DNA from: a virus
Virus record (IMG/VR): IMGVR_UViG_3300030106_002384
Location: 1 to 24,428 of that record
DNA length: 24,428 bases
Strand: one strand, 5' to 3'
Positions 1 through 5,731 of the stretch are shown here, in pieces. The first letter of the stretch is position 1. Every line of letters starts with the position of its first letter. Made by a program: the position numbers and the translations under genes. The notes below the pieces were generated by a model. That model did not search any database. It saw only the letters and a program-made list of their open reading frames with translations, and had not been told where the DNA came from.

Positions 1-297
1 TATATTGACGATCATTATGGCCTTGAGGCATGGCAAGTTTTGTATAGCTCGCCATCTAAAAGAATGGTAGAAATTTCCACTGAGCATCACCATGAGTATT
101 ATACTTATGAGAATGCACCAAATATTCTTGATGCGGCTATGGACTATATGCAGAGTGAGGAGGACTGCCAGTATTTCTCCACAGATGACACAGTAGAAAT
201 GTTTTCAGCAACGTCTTTACACCATGAATGGAGGGCTGAAAAATTAATTAACCAACAATTAGATGCAATCAAGGTACTTTATGCACCATTTAATTAA
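1..297 (+). CDS. Hypothetical protein, 5'-truncated by the window edge
   Basis: The reading frame is open from the first base of the window to the TAA at 295-297, so the true start lies upstream. A TTG at 40 is only an internal possibility. The 98 visible residues are acidic and rich in His and Tyr near the start (HHHEYYTYE), and I recognise no family. It precedes the series of small genes that share one start-site block and is followed by a 36-base gap to the next gene. It is probably another member of the early accessory region. Function unknown. Confidence 0.6.
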   Translation, partial: YIDDHYGLEAWQVLYSSPSKRMVEISTEHHHEYYTYENAPNILDAAMDYMQSEEDCQYFSTDDTVEMFSATSLHHEWRAEKLINQQLDAIKVLYAPFN

Positions 298-333
298 TAC
301 AACTGTATCAATGAGATAAAAAGGAGAACTAAA

Positions 334-507
334 ATGACTTACGAGGATTTAAGGCAATACCTCAACACGTTAAGCACTGAACAACTCAACGATGATGTGA
401 CGGTTTACATCAGAGAAAATGATGATTACTACCCGTCAACTAATGTATCCGTTGTTAGAGATTCGTTTGACGTATTGCATAAAGGTCACCCGTATTTAAT
501 AGTTTGA
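334..507 (+). CDS. Small conserved hypothetical protein (57 aa)
   Basis: The ATG at 334 follows an AAGGAGAACTAAA block with ideal Shine-Dalgarno spacing. The product begins MTYEDLRQYLNTLSTEQLND, continues with DVTVYIRENDDYY, and ends in GHPYLIV. This pattern (an N-terminal helix with L..L...QL, a VTVY strand, and a C-terminal GHPYL) resembles a widespread family of ~60-residue bacterial and phage proteins of unknown function. Codon choice leans to C-ending TAC and AAC, like the adjacent MORN-like genes and unlike the rest of the window. No catalytic motif is visible. The start is well supported and the role is unknown. Confidence 0.65.
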   Translation: MTYEDLRQYLNTLSTEQLNDDVTVYIRENDDYYPSTNVSVVRDSFDVLHKGHPYLIV

Positions 508-511
508 ATAG

Positions 512-526
512 GTGCAATGGTTGCAC
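512..526 (+). other. Small perfect hairpin in the leader of the first MORN-like gene
   Basis: GTGCAA at 512-517 pairs with TTGCAC at 521-526 around a 3-base loop. It lies just after the stop codon at 505-507 and 12 bases before the RBS block of the gene at 551. There is no T-run, so it is not an intrinsic terminator. It could be an mRNA processing or stabilising hairpin, or chance. Confidence 0.3.
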
Positions 527-550
527 TTAACACAATAAAGGAGAACTAAA

Positions 551-916
551 ATGACTGAAGAATGGGTTAGTTACTACGACAACGGTCAGTTATGGAGAAA
601 GGGTAACCTCAAGAACGGTAAGGAAGAAGGAACGTGGGTCGAATACTGGACGAACGGTCAGGTGAGTTCCGAGGGTAACTACAAGAACGGTAAGGAAGAA
701 GGAGAGTGGGTTTATTACTTCGACAACGGTCAGTTAGATTCAAAGGGTAACTACACGAAGGGTAAGAAAGAAGGAGAGTGGGTCCATTACAATTACAACG
801 GTCAGTTAGATGAAAAGGGTAAATACAAGAAAGATAAGAGAGAGGGAAAGTGGGTCTATTACTACGACAACGGTCAGTTATGGTACAAGGGTGACTACAG
901 TAACGGTAAAAAATAA
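551..916 (+). CDS. MORN/YwqK-like repeat protein 1
   Basis: A 121-residue protein made almost wholly of five 24-residue units, the last truncated. The consensus is WVxYYDNGQLxxKGNYKNGKxEGT. This matches the MORN-like repeats of the family annotated as YwqK-type toxin-antitoxin antitoxin, where each unit forms a beta-hairpin. No signal peptide, membrane segment or enzymatic domain is visible, so it is probably a cytoplasmic binding or scaffold protein. It has a close paralogue at 1104 separated by one 57-aa gene. Codon use is distinctive: Tyr is almost always TAC and Asn almost always AAC, whereas most genes here prefer TAT and AAT, which suggests recent acquisition. Repeat class is confident. 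Role is unknown. Confidence 0.85.
   Translation: MTEEWVSYYDNGQLWRKGNLKNGKEEGTWVEYWTNGQVSSEGNYKNGKEEGEWVYYFDNGQLDSKGNYTKGKKEGEWVHYNYNGQLDEKGKYKKDKREGKWVYYYDNGQLWYKGDYSNGKK
563..913 (+). repeat. Five tandem 72-bp coding repeats (MORN-like), array 1
   Basis: Units begin at 563, 635, 707, 779 and 851, each at the TGG codon of the repeat, and the last unit is cut short by the stop codon. Segments such as ACAACGGTCAGTTA and AAGGGTAAC recur nearly exactly in each unit. The length is a multiple of three, so gain or loss of a unit by slippage or recombination keeps the frame. The array shares long stretches with the array at 1116. Confidence 0.85.
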
Positions 917-928
917 AGGAGAACTAAA

Positions 929-1102
929 ATGTCACAACTATCTGCACCATTAAAACTTATTGTTGAAACAATACTCCCCAACTACAGTGATGGAGAACTG
1001 CAAGGTATGTTGTTGCAAAGGCAACACAATAAGAAATCTCTCTTATATCGAGCGGTAAAGATAGAGATGGCTAAACGTAACCTATTGAAAGAGGAGAACT
1101 AA
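929..1102 (+). CDS. Hypothetical protein between the two MORN-like genes (57 aa)
   Basis: The ATG at 929 follows the shared RBS block, and the TAA at 1100-1102 lies inside the next copy of that block, one base before the next ATG. The product starts MSQLSAPLKLIVETILPNYS and is predicted largely helical, with a basic C-terminal half (LLYRAVKIEMAKRNLLKEEN). I recognise no family. Position between two paralogous repeat genes suggests it arrived or duplicated with them, perhaps as a partner, but nothing in the sequence shows an interaction. Confidence 0.6.
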   Translation: MSQLSAPLKLIVETILPNYSDGELQGMLLQRQHNKKSLLYRAVKIEMAKRNLLKEEN

Positions 1103-1103
1103 A

Positions 1104-1475
1104 ATGACTGAAGAATTTGAATTTTACTACGACAACGGTCAGTTAGGTTTAAAGGGTAACTACAAGAACAATAAGAAAGAAGGAACGTGGGTTCGTTACC
1201 ACGACAACGGGCAGTTGAGTTCCAAGGGTAACTGGAAGAATGGTAAACCAGAAGGAACGTGGGTCCATTACTACTCAAACGGTCAGTTAAAAGCAAAGGG
1301 TAACATCAAGAGCGGTGAACCAGAAGGAACGTGGGTCGATTACCACGACAACGGTCAGTTATTGGAGAAAGGTAACTACACAAACGGTAAACGAGAAGGA
1401 ACGTGGGTCAATTACAACAGGGATGGTTCAAAGAATTTCCATTGGTCGGGTGTCTACCGTAACGGTAAAAGATAA
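1104..1475 (+). CDS. MORN/YwqK-like repeat protein 2
   Basis: A 123-residue paralogue of the protein at 551, again built from five 24-residue MORN-like units. Four are typical (YHDNGQLSSKGNWKNGKPEG and similar). The last is a diverged cap containing NYNRDGSKNFHWSGVYRNGK. Both proteins begin MTEE and use the same start block. The codon preference (TAC, AAC, GGT) matches the first paralogue. No signal peptide or enzymatic motif is visible. It could be a binding scaffold, an antitoxin-like protein or an inhibitor of a host factor, and the sequence does not decide between these. Confidence 0.85.
   Translation: MTEEFEFYYDNGQLGLKGNYKNNKKEGTWVRYHDNGQLSSKGNWKNGKPEGTWVHYYSNGQLKAKGNIKSGEPEGTWVDYHDNGQLLEKGNYTNGKREGTWVNYNRDGSKNFHWSGVYRNGKR
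1116..1472 (+). repeat. Five tandem 72-bp coding repeats (MORN-like), array 2
   Basis: Units begin at 1116, 1188, 1260, 1332 and 1404, and the fifth is diverged. The core ACAACGGTCAGTTA and the end motif GAAGGAACGTGGGT recur. The array is homologous to the one at 563, so recombination between the two would delete the 57-aa gene between them and leave a single in-frame repeat gene. Confidence 0.8.
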
Positions 1476-1487
1476 AGGAGAACTAAA

Positions 1488-1763
1488 ATGACTGAGAGAA
1501 GTGATGATTTAGATCAAGATGAAGTAGTTAATGGCTATACTTACAGATTAATACAGAGTCTTTTGAGAGACAAACAAGTGGCTGATGCGACTAGATTCAT
1601 AGAAGCTGAAACTATATTAAAAGATACCAAGAACTATCTACAACATCTCATAGATCGAGGTATGCTCACCAACTTTTCTGTTCGTAACGACGATTTAAGT
1701 GTGTCCAGTGCTCAAGAAATATGTGATGATATCGATGCATTTTTTGATACAGAGGAGAACTAA
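1488..1763 (+). CDS. Hypothetical acidic helical protein, paralogue of the next gene
   Basis: A 91-residue acidic protein starting from the shared RBS block. Residues 17-33 read YTYRLIQSLLRDKQVAD, and residues 75-81 read AQEICDD. The next gene has YTY and KQPAD at exactly the same residue numbers (17-19 and 29-33) and a similar AICKDI near its end, so the two look like a diverged tandem duplication. The last three residues, EEN, are encoded by the RBS of the following gene. No known family, cofactor motif or membrane segment was recognised. Confidence 0.65.
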   Translation: MTERSDDLDQDEVVNGYTYRLIQSLLRDKQVADATRFIEAETILKDTKNYLQHLIDRGMLTNFSVRNDDLSVSSAQEICDDIDAFFDTEEN

Positions 1764-1764
1764 A

Positions 1765-2070
1765 ATGACTGAGAATAATAAACACTTACTTACTTCAATT
1801 GGTCTTCTACAGTACACGTATAAAGATATCTTAGATTTGATTGAGCATAAACAACCTGCTGATCCTGAAAAAGTCAGAAGAATGTATGACGATATCTCCA
1901 TCACAAATTGTGAGTCTGAAGAACTCTTACGAAGTGCTTTGTGGTGCATTAGATATCTAACAAAATTAAATGAAGAAGATGAATTTCTTAACGTACACAT
2001 TGAAGAAAAAGCAGATGCTATCTGTAAAGACATAGAAGACCACTTGAAAGAGTGTGAGAAAATATCATAG
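1765..2070 (+). CDS. Hypothetical acidic helical protein (101 aa)
   Basis: The frame is open further upstream, to an ATG at 1699, but the ATG at 1765 is preceded by the shared block with the usual spacing and begins MTE like its neighbours, so I chose it. The product has YTYKDILDLIEHKQPAD at residues 17-33 and AICKDIEDHL near the end, matching the gene at 1488 in order and partly in exact position. It is Glu-rich and predicted mostly helical. Function unknown. Confidence 0.65.
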   Translation: MTENNKHLLTSIGLLQYTYKDILDLIEHKQPADPEKVRRMYDDISITNCESEELLRSALWCIRYLTKLNEEDEFLNVHIEEKADAICKDIEDHLKECEKIS

Positions 2071-2080
2071 GAGAACTAAG

Positions 2081-2221
2081 ATGACATACTACCTATGTGC
2101 TTGCTGTTATGCTATGAAAACGTGGGGCTTGCGAATAGAAAAGGACAAAGGAAAAATAGAAAACTCTCGACTGCCCCGGTGTGATGAGTGTACCAACAAA
2201 GCTGTAATTAAAGAGGAATAG
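2081..2221 (+). CDS. Very small putative zinc-ribbon protein (46 aa)
   Basis: The start is set by TAGGAGAACTAAG upstream of the ATG at 2081. The peptide has two CxxC knuckles, C6/C9 and C34/C37 (with an extra Cys at 8), separated by a basic linker. This is the spacing of a minimal zinc ribbon, so metal binding and a nucleic-acid or protein contact are plausible inferences. It ends in KEE at 2219-2221, directly before the next ATG. I cannot name a family. Confidence 0.55.
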   Translation: MTYYLCACCYAMKTWGLRIEKDKGKIENSRLPRCDECTNKAVIKEE

Positions 2222-2222
2222 A

Positions 2223-2387
2223 ATGCTTAAAACAAAGTACAAAAGCTGGTCATCCACAGAGATGAACTATAAAACAGATCAAGATCTTAGACTACAAAAA
2301 ATAGAAGATCAAATAAATATATTCAAAGAACAGATAGCTTTTCTCATTCGGATGGCTGATGAAAGTGTACCAAAAAAGGAGAAATAA
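2223..2387 (+). CDS. Small hypothetical coiled-coil protein (54 aa)
   Basis: The ATG at 2223 follows GAGGAATAG, so the upstream stop overlaps its ribosome-binding region. The segment LRLQKIEDQINIFKEQIAFL (about residues 22-41) has hydrophobic residues with heptad-like spacing, typical of a short coiled coil. The C-terminal codons AAG GAG AAA also form the RBS of the next gene. Family and function are unknown. Confidence 0.55.
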   Translation: MLKTKYKSWSSTEMNYKTDQDLRLQKIEDQINIFKEQIAFLIRMADESVPKKEK

Positions 2388-2388
2388 T

Positions 2389-2619
2389 ATGACTATCAAG
2401 CGCATACACGTAAACCAACACGTTATCAAAAAAAACCGTAAATATCCAGATCAAGATCCTTCACCAGTGCTTACTTGTAAAACGTCTAACAGCAATACAT
2501 ATGCCCATGAAATATATGTAGATGGGCCATGCCGAATAGTATATAGACCTCACAAGCCACTATCATGTGGAGCACAAGTATGGATCGAAACCACAGCCGA
2601 AGTAAGAAAGGAGAGATAG
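2389..2619 (+). CDS. Hypothetical protein (76 aa)
   Basis: An in-frame ATG exists at 2359, but the ATG at 2389 sits after AAGGAGAAATAAT and directly follows the upstream stop, so it is preferred. The product begins MTIKRIHVNQHVIKKNRK, is basic at the N-terminus, and has beta-rich middle segments (HEIYVDGPCRIVYRPHKP) with three Cys. A small all-beta fold is likely. No family recognised. Confidence 0.55.
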   Translation: MTIKRIHVNQHVIKKNRKYPDQDPSPVLTCKTSNSNTYAHEIYVDGPCRIVYRPHKPLSCGAQVWIETTAEVRKER

Positions 2620-2620
2620 C

Positions 2621-2791
2621 ATGAGCATAGTAGTATCCGCAGACGAATTTTGGGACAGAAAAGTAAATCAGTATATCACTCTTTGGAAGTATGGAAAGCA
2701 TAGCACTGAGCAACTTAGTGATAATCTTATTCGCATAGGGTATGACCCTACAGTTGTGAAAAAAACTATAGAGGAGTATCTAAATGGTTGA
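2621..2791 (+). CDS. Small hypothetical protein upstream of thyX (56 aa)
   Basis: The ATG at 2621 follows AAGGAGAGATAGC. The product (MSIVVSADEFWDRKVNQYI..., ending IEEYLNG) resembles a compact helical domain: the segment STEQLSDNLIRIGYDPTVV could form a small helix-turn-helix. Its stop overlaps the thyX start by 8 bases, implying translational coupling. No specific family can be named. Confidence 0.55.
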   Translation: MSIVVSADEFWDRKVNQYITLWKYGKHSTEQLSDNLIRIGYDPTVVKKTIEEYLNG

Positions 2792-3446
2792 GATGCTGGT
2801 AAAATTAATTACACACATGGGCAGTGATCTGTCTGTAGTTAATTCAGCAAGAGTATCTTTTGATAAAGTACATGAAACTTTTGATACAGATAAAGATACA
2901 CGGCTCATAAAATATCTTGCAAAGCATGGGCATTGGAGTCCCTTTGCCCATGCTTCTATGCAGTTTAGATTAAAGGCTCCGGTTTTTGTAGCAAGACAAC
3001 TTGTGAAGCATCAAGTGGGCTTGGCATGGAATGAGATATCTCGAAGATATGTAGACAGTGAGCCAGAGTTTTATGTACCTGATACATGGAGAGCTAAAGC
3101 AGATAACAAGAAGCAGGGTTCCTCTGACGAGGAGATAGATATAAATCCTCCTTATGATTCAGGACGTAGAATGCTAGATCCTTATCAAATACAAATATCT
3201 TCTACTGTAAAAACGTACAAACATTTATTAAAGCTAGGTGTATGTCCTGAACAAGCCAGAATGATTTTACCTATGTCAATGATGACAGAGTGGTATTGGT
3301 CTGGATCATTGTTTGCATTTAGTAGAGTGTGTAATCAAAGATGCAAAGCTGATGCACAAAAAGAGACACAAGAAATAGCATGGAAAATAGACAAACATGC
3401 GAGAGAATTATTTCCTGTGTCCTGGGCTGAATTAAGAAAGGAATAG
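2784..3446 (+). CDS. thyX: Flavin-dependent thymidylate synthase ThyX
   Basis: ThyX makes dTMP from dUMP using FAD, NADPH and methylene-tetrahydrofolate, feeding phage DNA synthesis. The 220-residue length fits the family. The signature lies at residues 75-89 (KHQVGLAWNEISRRY), and the C-terminal dUMP-binding region PEQARMILPMSMMTEWYW (about 155-172) is followed by SLFAFSRVCN..R, as expected. Compared with the textbook RHRx7S motif, the Arg residues of RHR are replaced (KHQ) and one residue is added before NExSxRY, as in other phage ThyX proteins I recall. The ATG at 2784 is set by GAGGAG seven bases upstream. It acts with the class II RNR encoded at 15516. Confidence 0.93.
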   Translation: MVEMLVKLITHMGSDLSVVNSARVSFDKVHETFDTDKDTRLIKYLAKHGHWSPFAHASMQFRLKAPVFVARQLVKHQVGLAWNEISRRYVDSEPEFYVPDTWRAKADNKKQGSSDEEIDINPPYDSGRRMLDPYQIQISSTVKTYKHLLKLGVCPEQARMILPMSMMTEWYWSGSLFAFSRVCNQRCKADAQKETQEIAWKIDKHARELFPVSWAELRKE

Positions 3447-3450
3447 TAAA

Positions 3451-3756
3451 ATGAAAGATCAGAGTGAAAGGTTCTACGAATTGTTGGACAGCATGAAAGC
3501 CCTGCATGATATTAAAAGGCATGACTATGCCAGTGAAGAAGATGTCTTTGCAAACTTTAGAACCTGCGAGATGGCTGGTATACCCTCTTGGAAAGGCTGT
3601 TGCGTTAGACTTGGCGACAAGTTTAGTCGCATCATGCAGTTTGCAAAGAGAGAAAAGTTACAGGTTAAAGATGAAAGTATTAAAGATACATTGCTCGACA
3701 TGGCAAACTACGCCCTGATAGCCATAGTCCTTTATGAACAAGAGAGAATAGAATGA
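3451..3756 (+). CDS. DUF1599-like (nucleotide-modification-associated) protein
   Basis: A 101-residue all-helical protein. The order HDIKRHDYASEEDVFANFR, then CVRLGDKFSRIMQFAK (about residues 50-65), then KDTLLDMANYALIAI (about 78-92) matches the small DUF1599 family. I recall that family as linked to phage nucleotide modification and resembling MazG-type NTP pyrophosphohydrolases in its helical acidic layout. The D..xR.xDK and DTLLDMANYA motifs could bind metal. Its place directly after thyX fits a role in nucleotide metabolism, but the reaction is unknown. RBS AAGGAATAG precedes the ATG. Confidence 0.65.
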   Translation: MKDQSERFYELLDSMKALHDIKRHDYASEEDVFANFRTCEMAGIPSWKGCCVRLGDKFSRIMQFAKREKLQVKDESIKDTLLDMANYALIAIVLYEQERIE

Positions 3757-3905
3757 TAGATGTAGTACGCCCTGTTAAATCTATTGTGAATATTTCAAAG
3801 TACTATATTAGAAAGAGAGGAGAGCTACGTAAAAAGATTAAACCTAAGACAGAGAAAAAGAAACCTGAACAAAAACGTGATGGAGGAGGTGGTACTTATG
3901 CTTGA
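3753..3905 (+). CDS. Small basic protein overlapping the lysin gene (50 aa)
   Basis: The ATG at 3753 overlaps the previous stop (ATGA). The peptide is strongly basic (KYYIRKRGELRKKIKPKTEK) and ends GGGGTYA. Those glycines are encoded by the GGAGGAGGTGGT that serves as RBS for the next gene, and the two frames overlap by 8 bases. Translation of this small gene may therefore control entry to the lysin start. Family and function are unknown, and a nucleic-acid-binding role is only inferred from charge. Confidence 0.5.
   Translation: MIDVVRPVKSIVNISKYYIRKRGELRKKIKPKTEKKKPEQKRDGGGGTYA
3882..3890 (+). promoter_or_regulatory. Strong RBS that sets the SleB hydrolase start
   Basis: GGAGGAGGT lies seven bases before the ATG at 3898. 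This favours that start over the upstream in-frame ATG at 3877, which overlaps the previous gene further and would add only seven residues. The site is inside the coding sequence of the small basic gene. Confidence 0.7.
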
Positions 3906-4446
3906 AGTATCTTTGGTAACTATTTCTGTATTAATTAATATAGTAACTGGCTTAACAAATTTAGAGGAGGATTATTATTTAGAAGATTATAATGAGATAT
4001 ATTGTTTAGCTATAAATGCTTACCATGAAGCTAGAGGAGAGGGCTTTGACGATAAACTTGCGACTACTCAAGTGGTAATGAATAGGGTAGATAGCTTTGA
4101 TTATCCTGAAACTGCTTGTGATGTCGTAACTCAAGGTCCAATCGTTGAGTCATGGAAAACAAGAAAAGATCCAACACTAACTGAGATGGAACGTGAATAC
4201 TATCCAAAGAGAAATCGGTGTCAGTTTAGTTGGTTTTGTGACGGTAGATCGGATCTGATCTACGACATGGAAGATGGCTTTGAAGACTCAGTGATTGCCG
4301 CTTACCTAACTCACAGTGGCTGGGGTGAAGACATAGTCAATGGTGCTACTCATTATTATGCTCACGATAAAGTCACACCTTCATGGGCAAAAGACATGAG
4401 AGTAACTATAAAATTAAATGGACACACTTACTTGAAAGAAAATTAA
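3898..4446 (+). CDS. SleB-type cell wall hydrolase with N-terminal signal-anchor (endolysin)
   Basis: A 182-residue member of the SleB hydrolase family, which cleaves glycan strands of peptidoglycan. It shows the catalytic segment AYHEARGEGF (E44 probable catalytic acid), VVMNRV (59-64), CQFSWF (108-113) and GATHYYAHDKVTPSWA (149-164). Residues 4-20 are hydrophobic (VSLVTISVLINIVTGLT) with no obvious cleavage site, so export as a signal-anchor-release lysin is possible. It sits far from the late structural genes, in the early/middle arm. Substrate and timing cannot be read from sequence. Confidence 0.85.
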   Translation: MLEVSLVTISVLINIVTGLTNLEEDYYLEDYNEIYCLAINAYHEARGEGFDDKLATTQVVMNRVDSFDYPETACDVVTQGPIVESWKTRKDPTLTEMEREYYPKRNRCQFSWFCDGRSDLIYDMEDGFEDSVIAAYLTHSGWGEDIVNGATHYYAHDKVTPSWAKDMRVTIKLNGHTYLKEN

Positions 4447-4447
4447 G

Positions 4448-4477
4448 TTGACAATGTGAAACAGTACATGGTAGAAC
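4448..4477 (+). promoter_or_regulatory. Possible sigma70 promoter before the DUF932 gene
   Basis: TTGACA at 4448-4453, just after the lysin stop, is a perfect -35 box. The best -10 at 18 bases is only TAGAAC (4472-4477), and a better CATAAT at 4477 is too far away. It shares ATTAxxTTGACAA with the stronger promoter at 12048, which also abuts a stop codon. The gap to the next gene is 59 bases. Confidence 0.3.
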
Positions 4478-4505
4478 ATAATCATTAATTAAAGGAGAAT
4501 ACAAA

Positions 4506-5390
4506 ATGTTAAACACATTCGCACTACCCGAAGCTCTTAAATTCAATCCTGTTCTTATGCCTATTGAACATAACGGTGTAAGATTACCTACTTCTATAGG
4601 ACAAAAGATAGTAAGAGATGATACCAACGAGGTTCTTGGTATAGTTAAATCTCGATATACTCCTCAACCTTATTCCTCTTTATGGGAACCGCTTGTCGAG
4701 GGGTTAGAAGAATCAGGTCTTGACCTTAAAGATGCAGAGATCAAGTGGAGTATTATGAACAATGGTGCTCGTATGATTGCTGACATTACTTTGAAAGCAT
4801 ATGACTATAGTCATATTGTAGGAGAGAAGACTGCTATTAATTTTACCATAGGTAATAGTGTAGATGGATCTTTGAAATATCATTTAGCTGCTTGCATTAA
4901 TAGGTTGGCGTGTCTCAATGGGCAATCTCGAATGGCCGAAAATACATCAGTTAGATTTAAGCACACTATGAGCACTGAGCCTGAGAAAATAGGTAAAGTA
5001 GCGAGTGCTTGGCCTTCTATTTTAGAGAATGACGCTCATCTCTTTAACCACATGCGGCGAGTGCCTATGGAGCGAGACACAGTACAAAACTTTATGGCTA
5101 CAAAGCTGTGTGTAACTAAGACAAAGACTAAGATTAAGGTTAACGACAAGTGGTTGGGGCGTATGATGGGACTGTGGGATAATTACAGTTCTACAATTGG
5201 TAAAAATGGGTATGCATTTTATAATGCTTTAACTCATTACGCTACGCACGTTGACAATGACAGCCTACGGGGGGCTGAGATAGGAAACGTGCGGTTGCGA
5301 CAGGAGCAAAATGTACAGTCTTTGGTGCGAGGCTCTGCGTTTAAGAAGCTCATTAAATATGATGACTTCGAGCAGCGATTAGCTGCGTAA
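4506..5390 (+). CDS. DUF932 phage/plasmid-like protein
   Basis: A 294-residue protein with the DUF932 pattern: a VKSRYTPQPYSSLWEPLVEG segment near residue 50, a central beta region (ADITLKAYD ... TIGNSVDGSLKYHLAACINRLACLNG, about 92-140) and a C-terminal NALTHYATHVDND segment. DUF932 proteins occur widely in phages and plasmids and are sometimes very abundant. Their biochemical role is not established, and replication or host takeover has been suggested. RBS AAAGGAGAATACAAA precedes the ATG. The gene is followed by a strong terminator and may have its own promoter, consistent with independent expression. Confidence 0.8.
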   Translation: MLNTFALPEALKFNPVLMPIEHNGVRLPTSIGQKIVRDDTNEVLGIVKSRYTPQPYSSLWEPLVEGLEESGLDLKDAEIKWSIMNNGARMIADITLKAYDYSHIVGEKTAINFTIGNSVDGSLKYHLAACINRLACLNGQSRMAENTSVRFKHTMSTEPEKIGKVASAWPSILENDAHLFNHMRRVPMERDTVQNFMATKLCVTKTKTKIKVNDKWLGRMMGLWDNYSSTIGKNGYAFYNALTHYATHVDNDSLRGAEIGNVRLRQEQNVQSLVRGSAFKKLIKYDDFEQRLAA

Positions 5391-5402
5391 CCTGTCGCTC
5401 AT

Positions 5403-5458
5403 GTGATGGCAGGTGCATAGGTTTTTGTTCTCCACCTGTGTACCTGCCATTACTTTTT
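5403..5458 (+). terminator. Rho-independent terminator after the DUF932 gene
   Basis: Bases 5403-5422 pair with 5434-5453 in a 20-bp stem with three G-T wobbles around an 11-base loop. TTTTT follows at 5454-5458. The core ATGGCAGGT/ACCTGCCAT is perfect. The stop codon ends at 5390 and the next gene starts at 5474, so the hairpin fills the gap and closes the left transcription unit. Confidence 0.85.
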
Positions 5459-5473
5459 AAAAGGAGATTCTCA

Positions 5474-5713
5474 ATGCAATATATAATTTTAATCACCATG
5501 TTATTTTTAAATCCTGCGGATGATGATGGTTCAATGCTAAAGGTTGATACTTATTATGGTAAACCTTTAGTGTTTACAAGTTTAGAAGAATGTATTCAGC
5601 ATGTGAAAATTAACGAACAGGATTTAAAAGACTATGCAAAGTATTATTACAGAAATATTTCTGGTTCTTCTGTAAACAAGATATTATGCGTTAAAAAAAG
5701 TGATTATGTTTAG
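5474..5713 (+). CDS. Small probable secreted protein (79 aa)
   Basis: The ATG at 5474 follows AAAAGGAGATTCTCA and avoids extending back through the terminator, so it is preferred to the in-frame ATG at 5438. Residues 1-13 (MQYIILITMLFLN) form a short hydrophobic signal-like segment. The rest contains two Cys (in EECIQHV and KILCVKK) that could form a disulfide. It starts a cluster of three small exported or membrane proteins. No family recognised; a periplasmic role is inferred. Confidence 0.6.
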   Translation: MQYIILITMLFLNPADDDGSMLKVDTYYGKPLVFTSLEECIQHVKINEQDLKDYAKYYYRNISGSSVNKILCVKKSDYV

Positions 5714-5731
5714 TTAGAGAGAGAGTATACA

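Larger units (their letters stand above)
321..2083 (+). repeat. Dispersed 16-base RBS/start block, seven copies
   Basis: Seven consecutive starts (ATG at 334, 551, 929, 1104, 1488, 1765 and 2081) are each preceded by almost the same 13 bases, giving aaGGAGAACTAAAATG at 321, 538, 916, 1091, 1475, 1752 and 2068. The 1091 and 1752 copies begin ga, and the 2068 copy has taGGAGAACTAAGATG. Six of the seven genes then continue with AC. In the 1091 and 1752 copies the block also encodes the end of the upstream gene as GAG GAG AAC TAA, so both those proteins end in EEN. Genes outside this region use more varied ribosome-binding sites. The block spaces genes as uniform translation units. Confidence 0.85.

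Noticed and set aside
563-1472. 72-bp repeats considered as a CRISPR-like or satellite array
   Set aside because: Repeats are in-frame, translated and lack spacers, so they are protein-coding MORN-like units.
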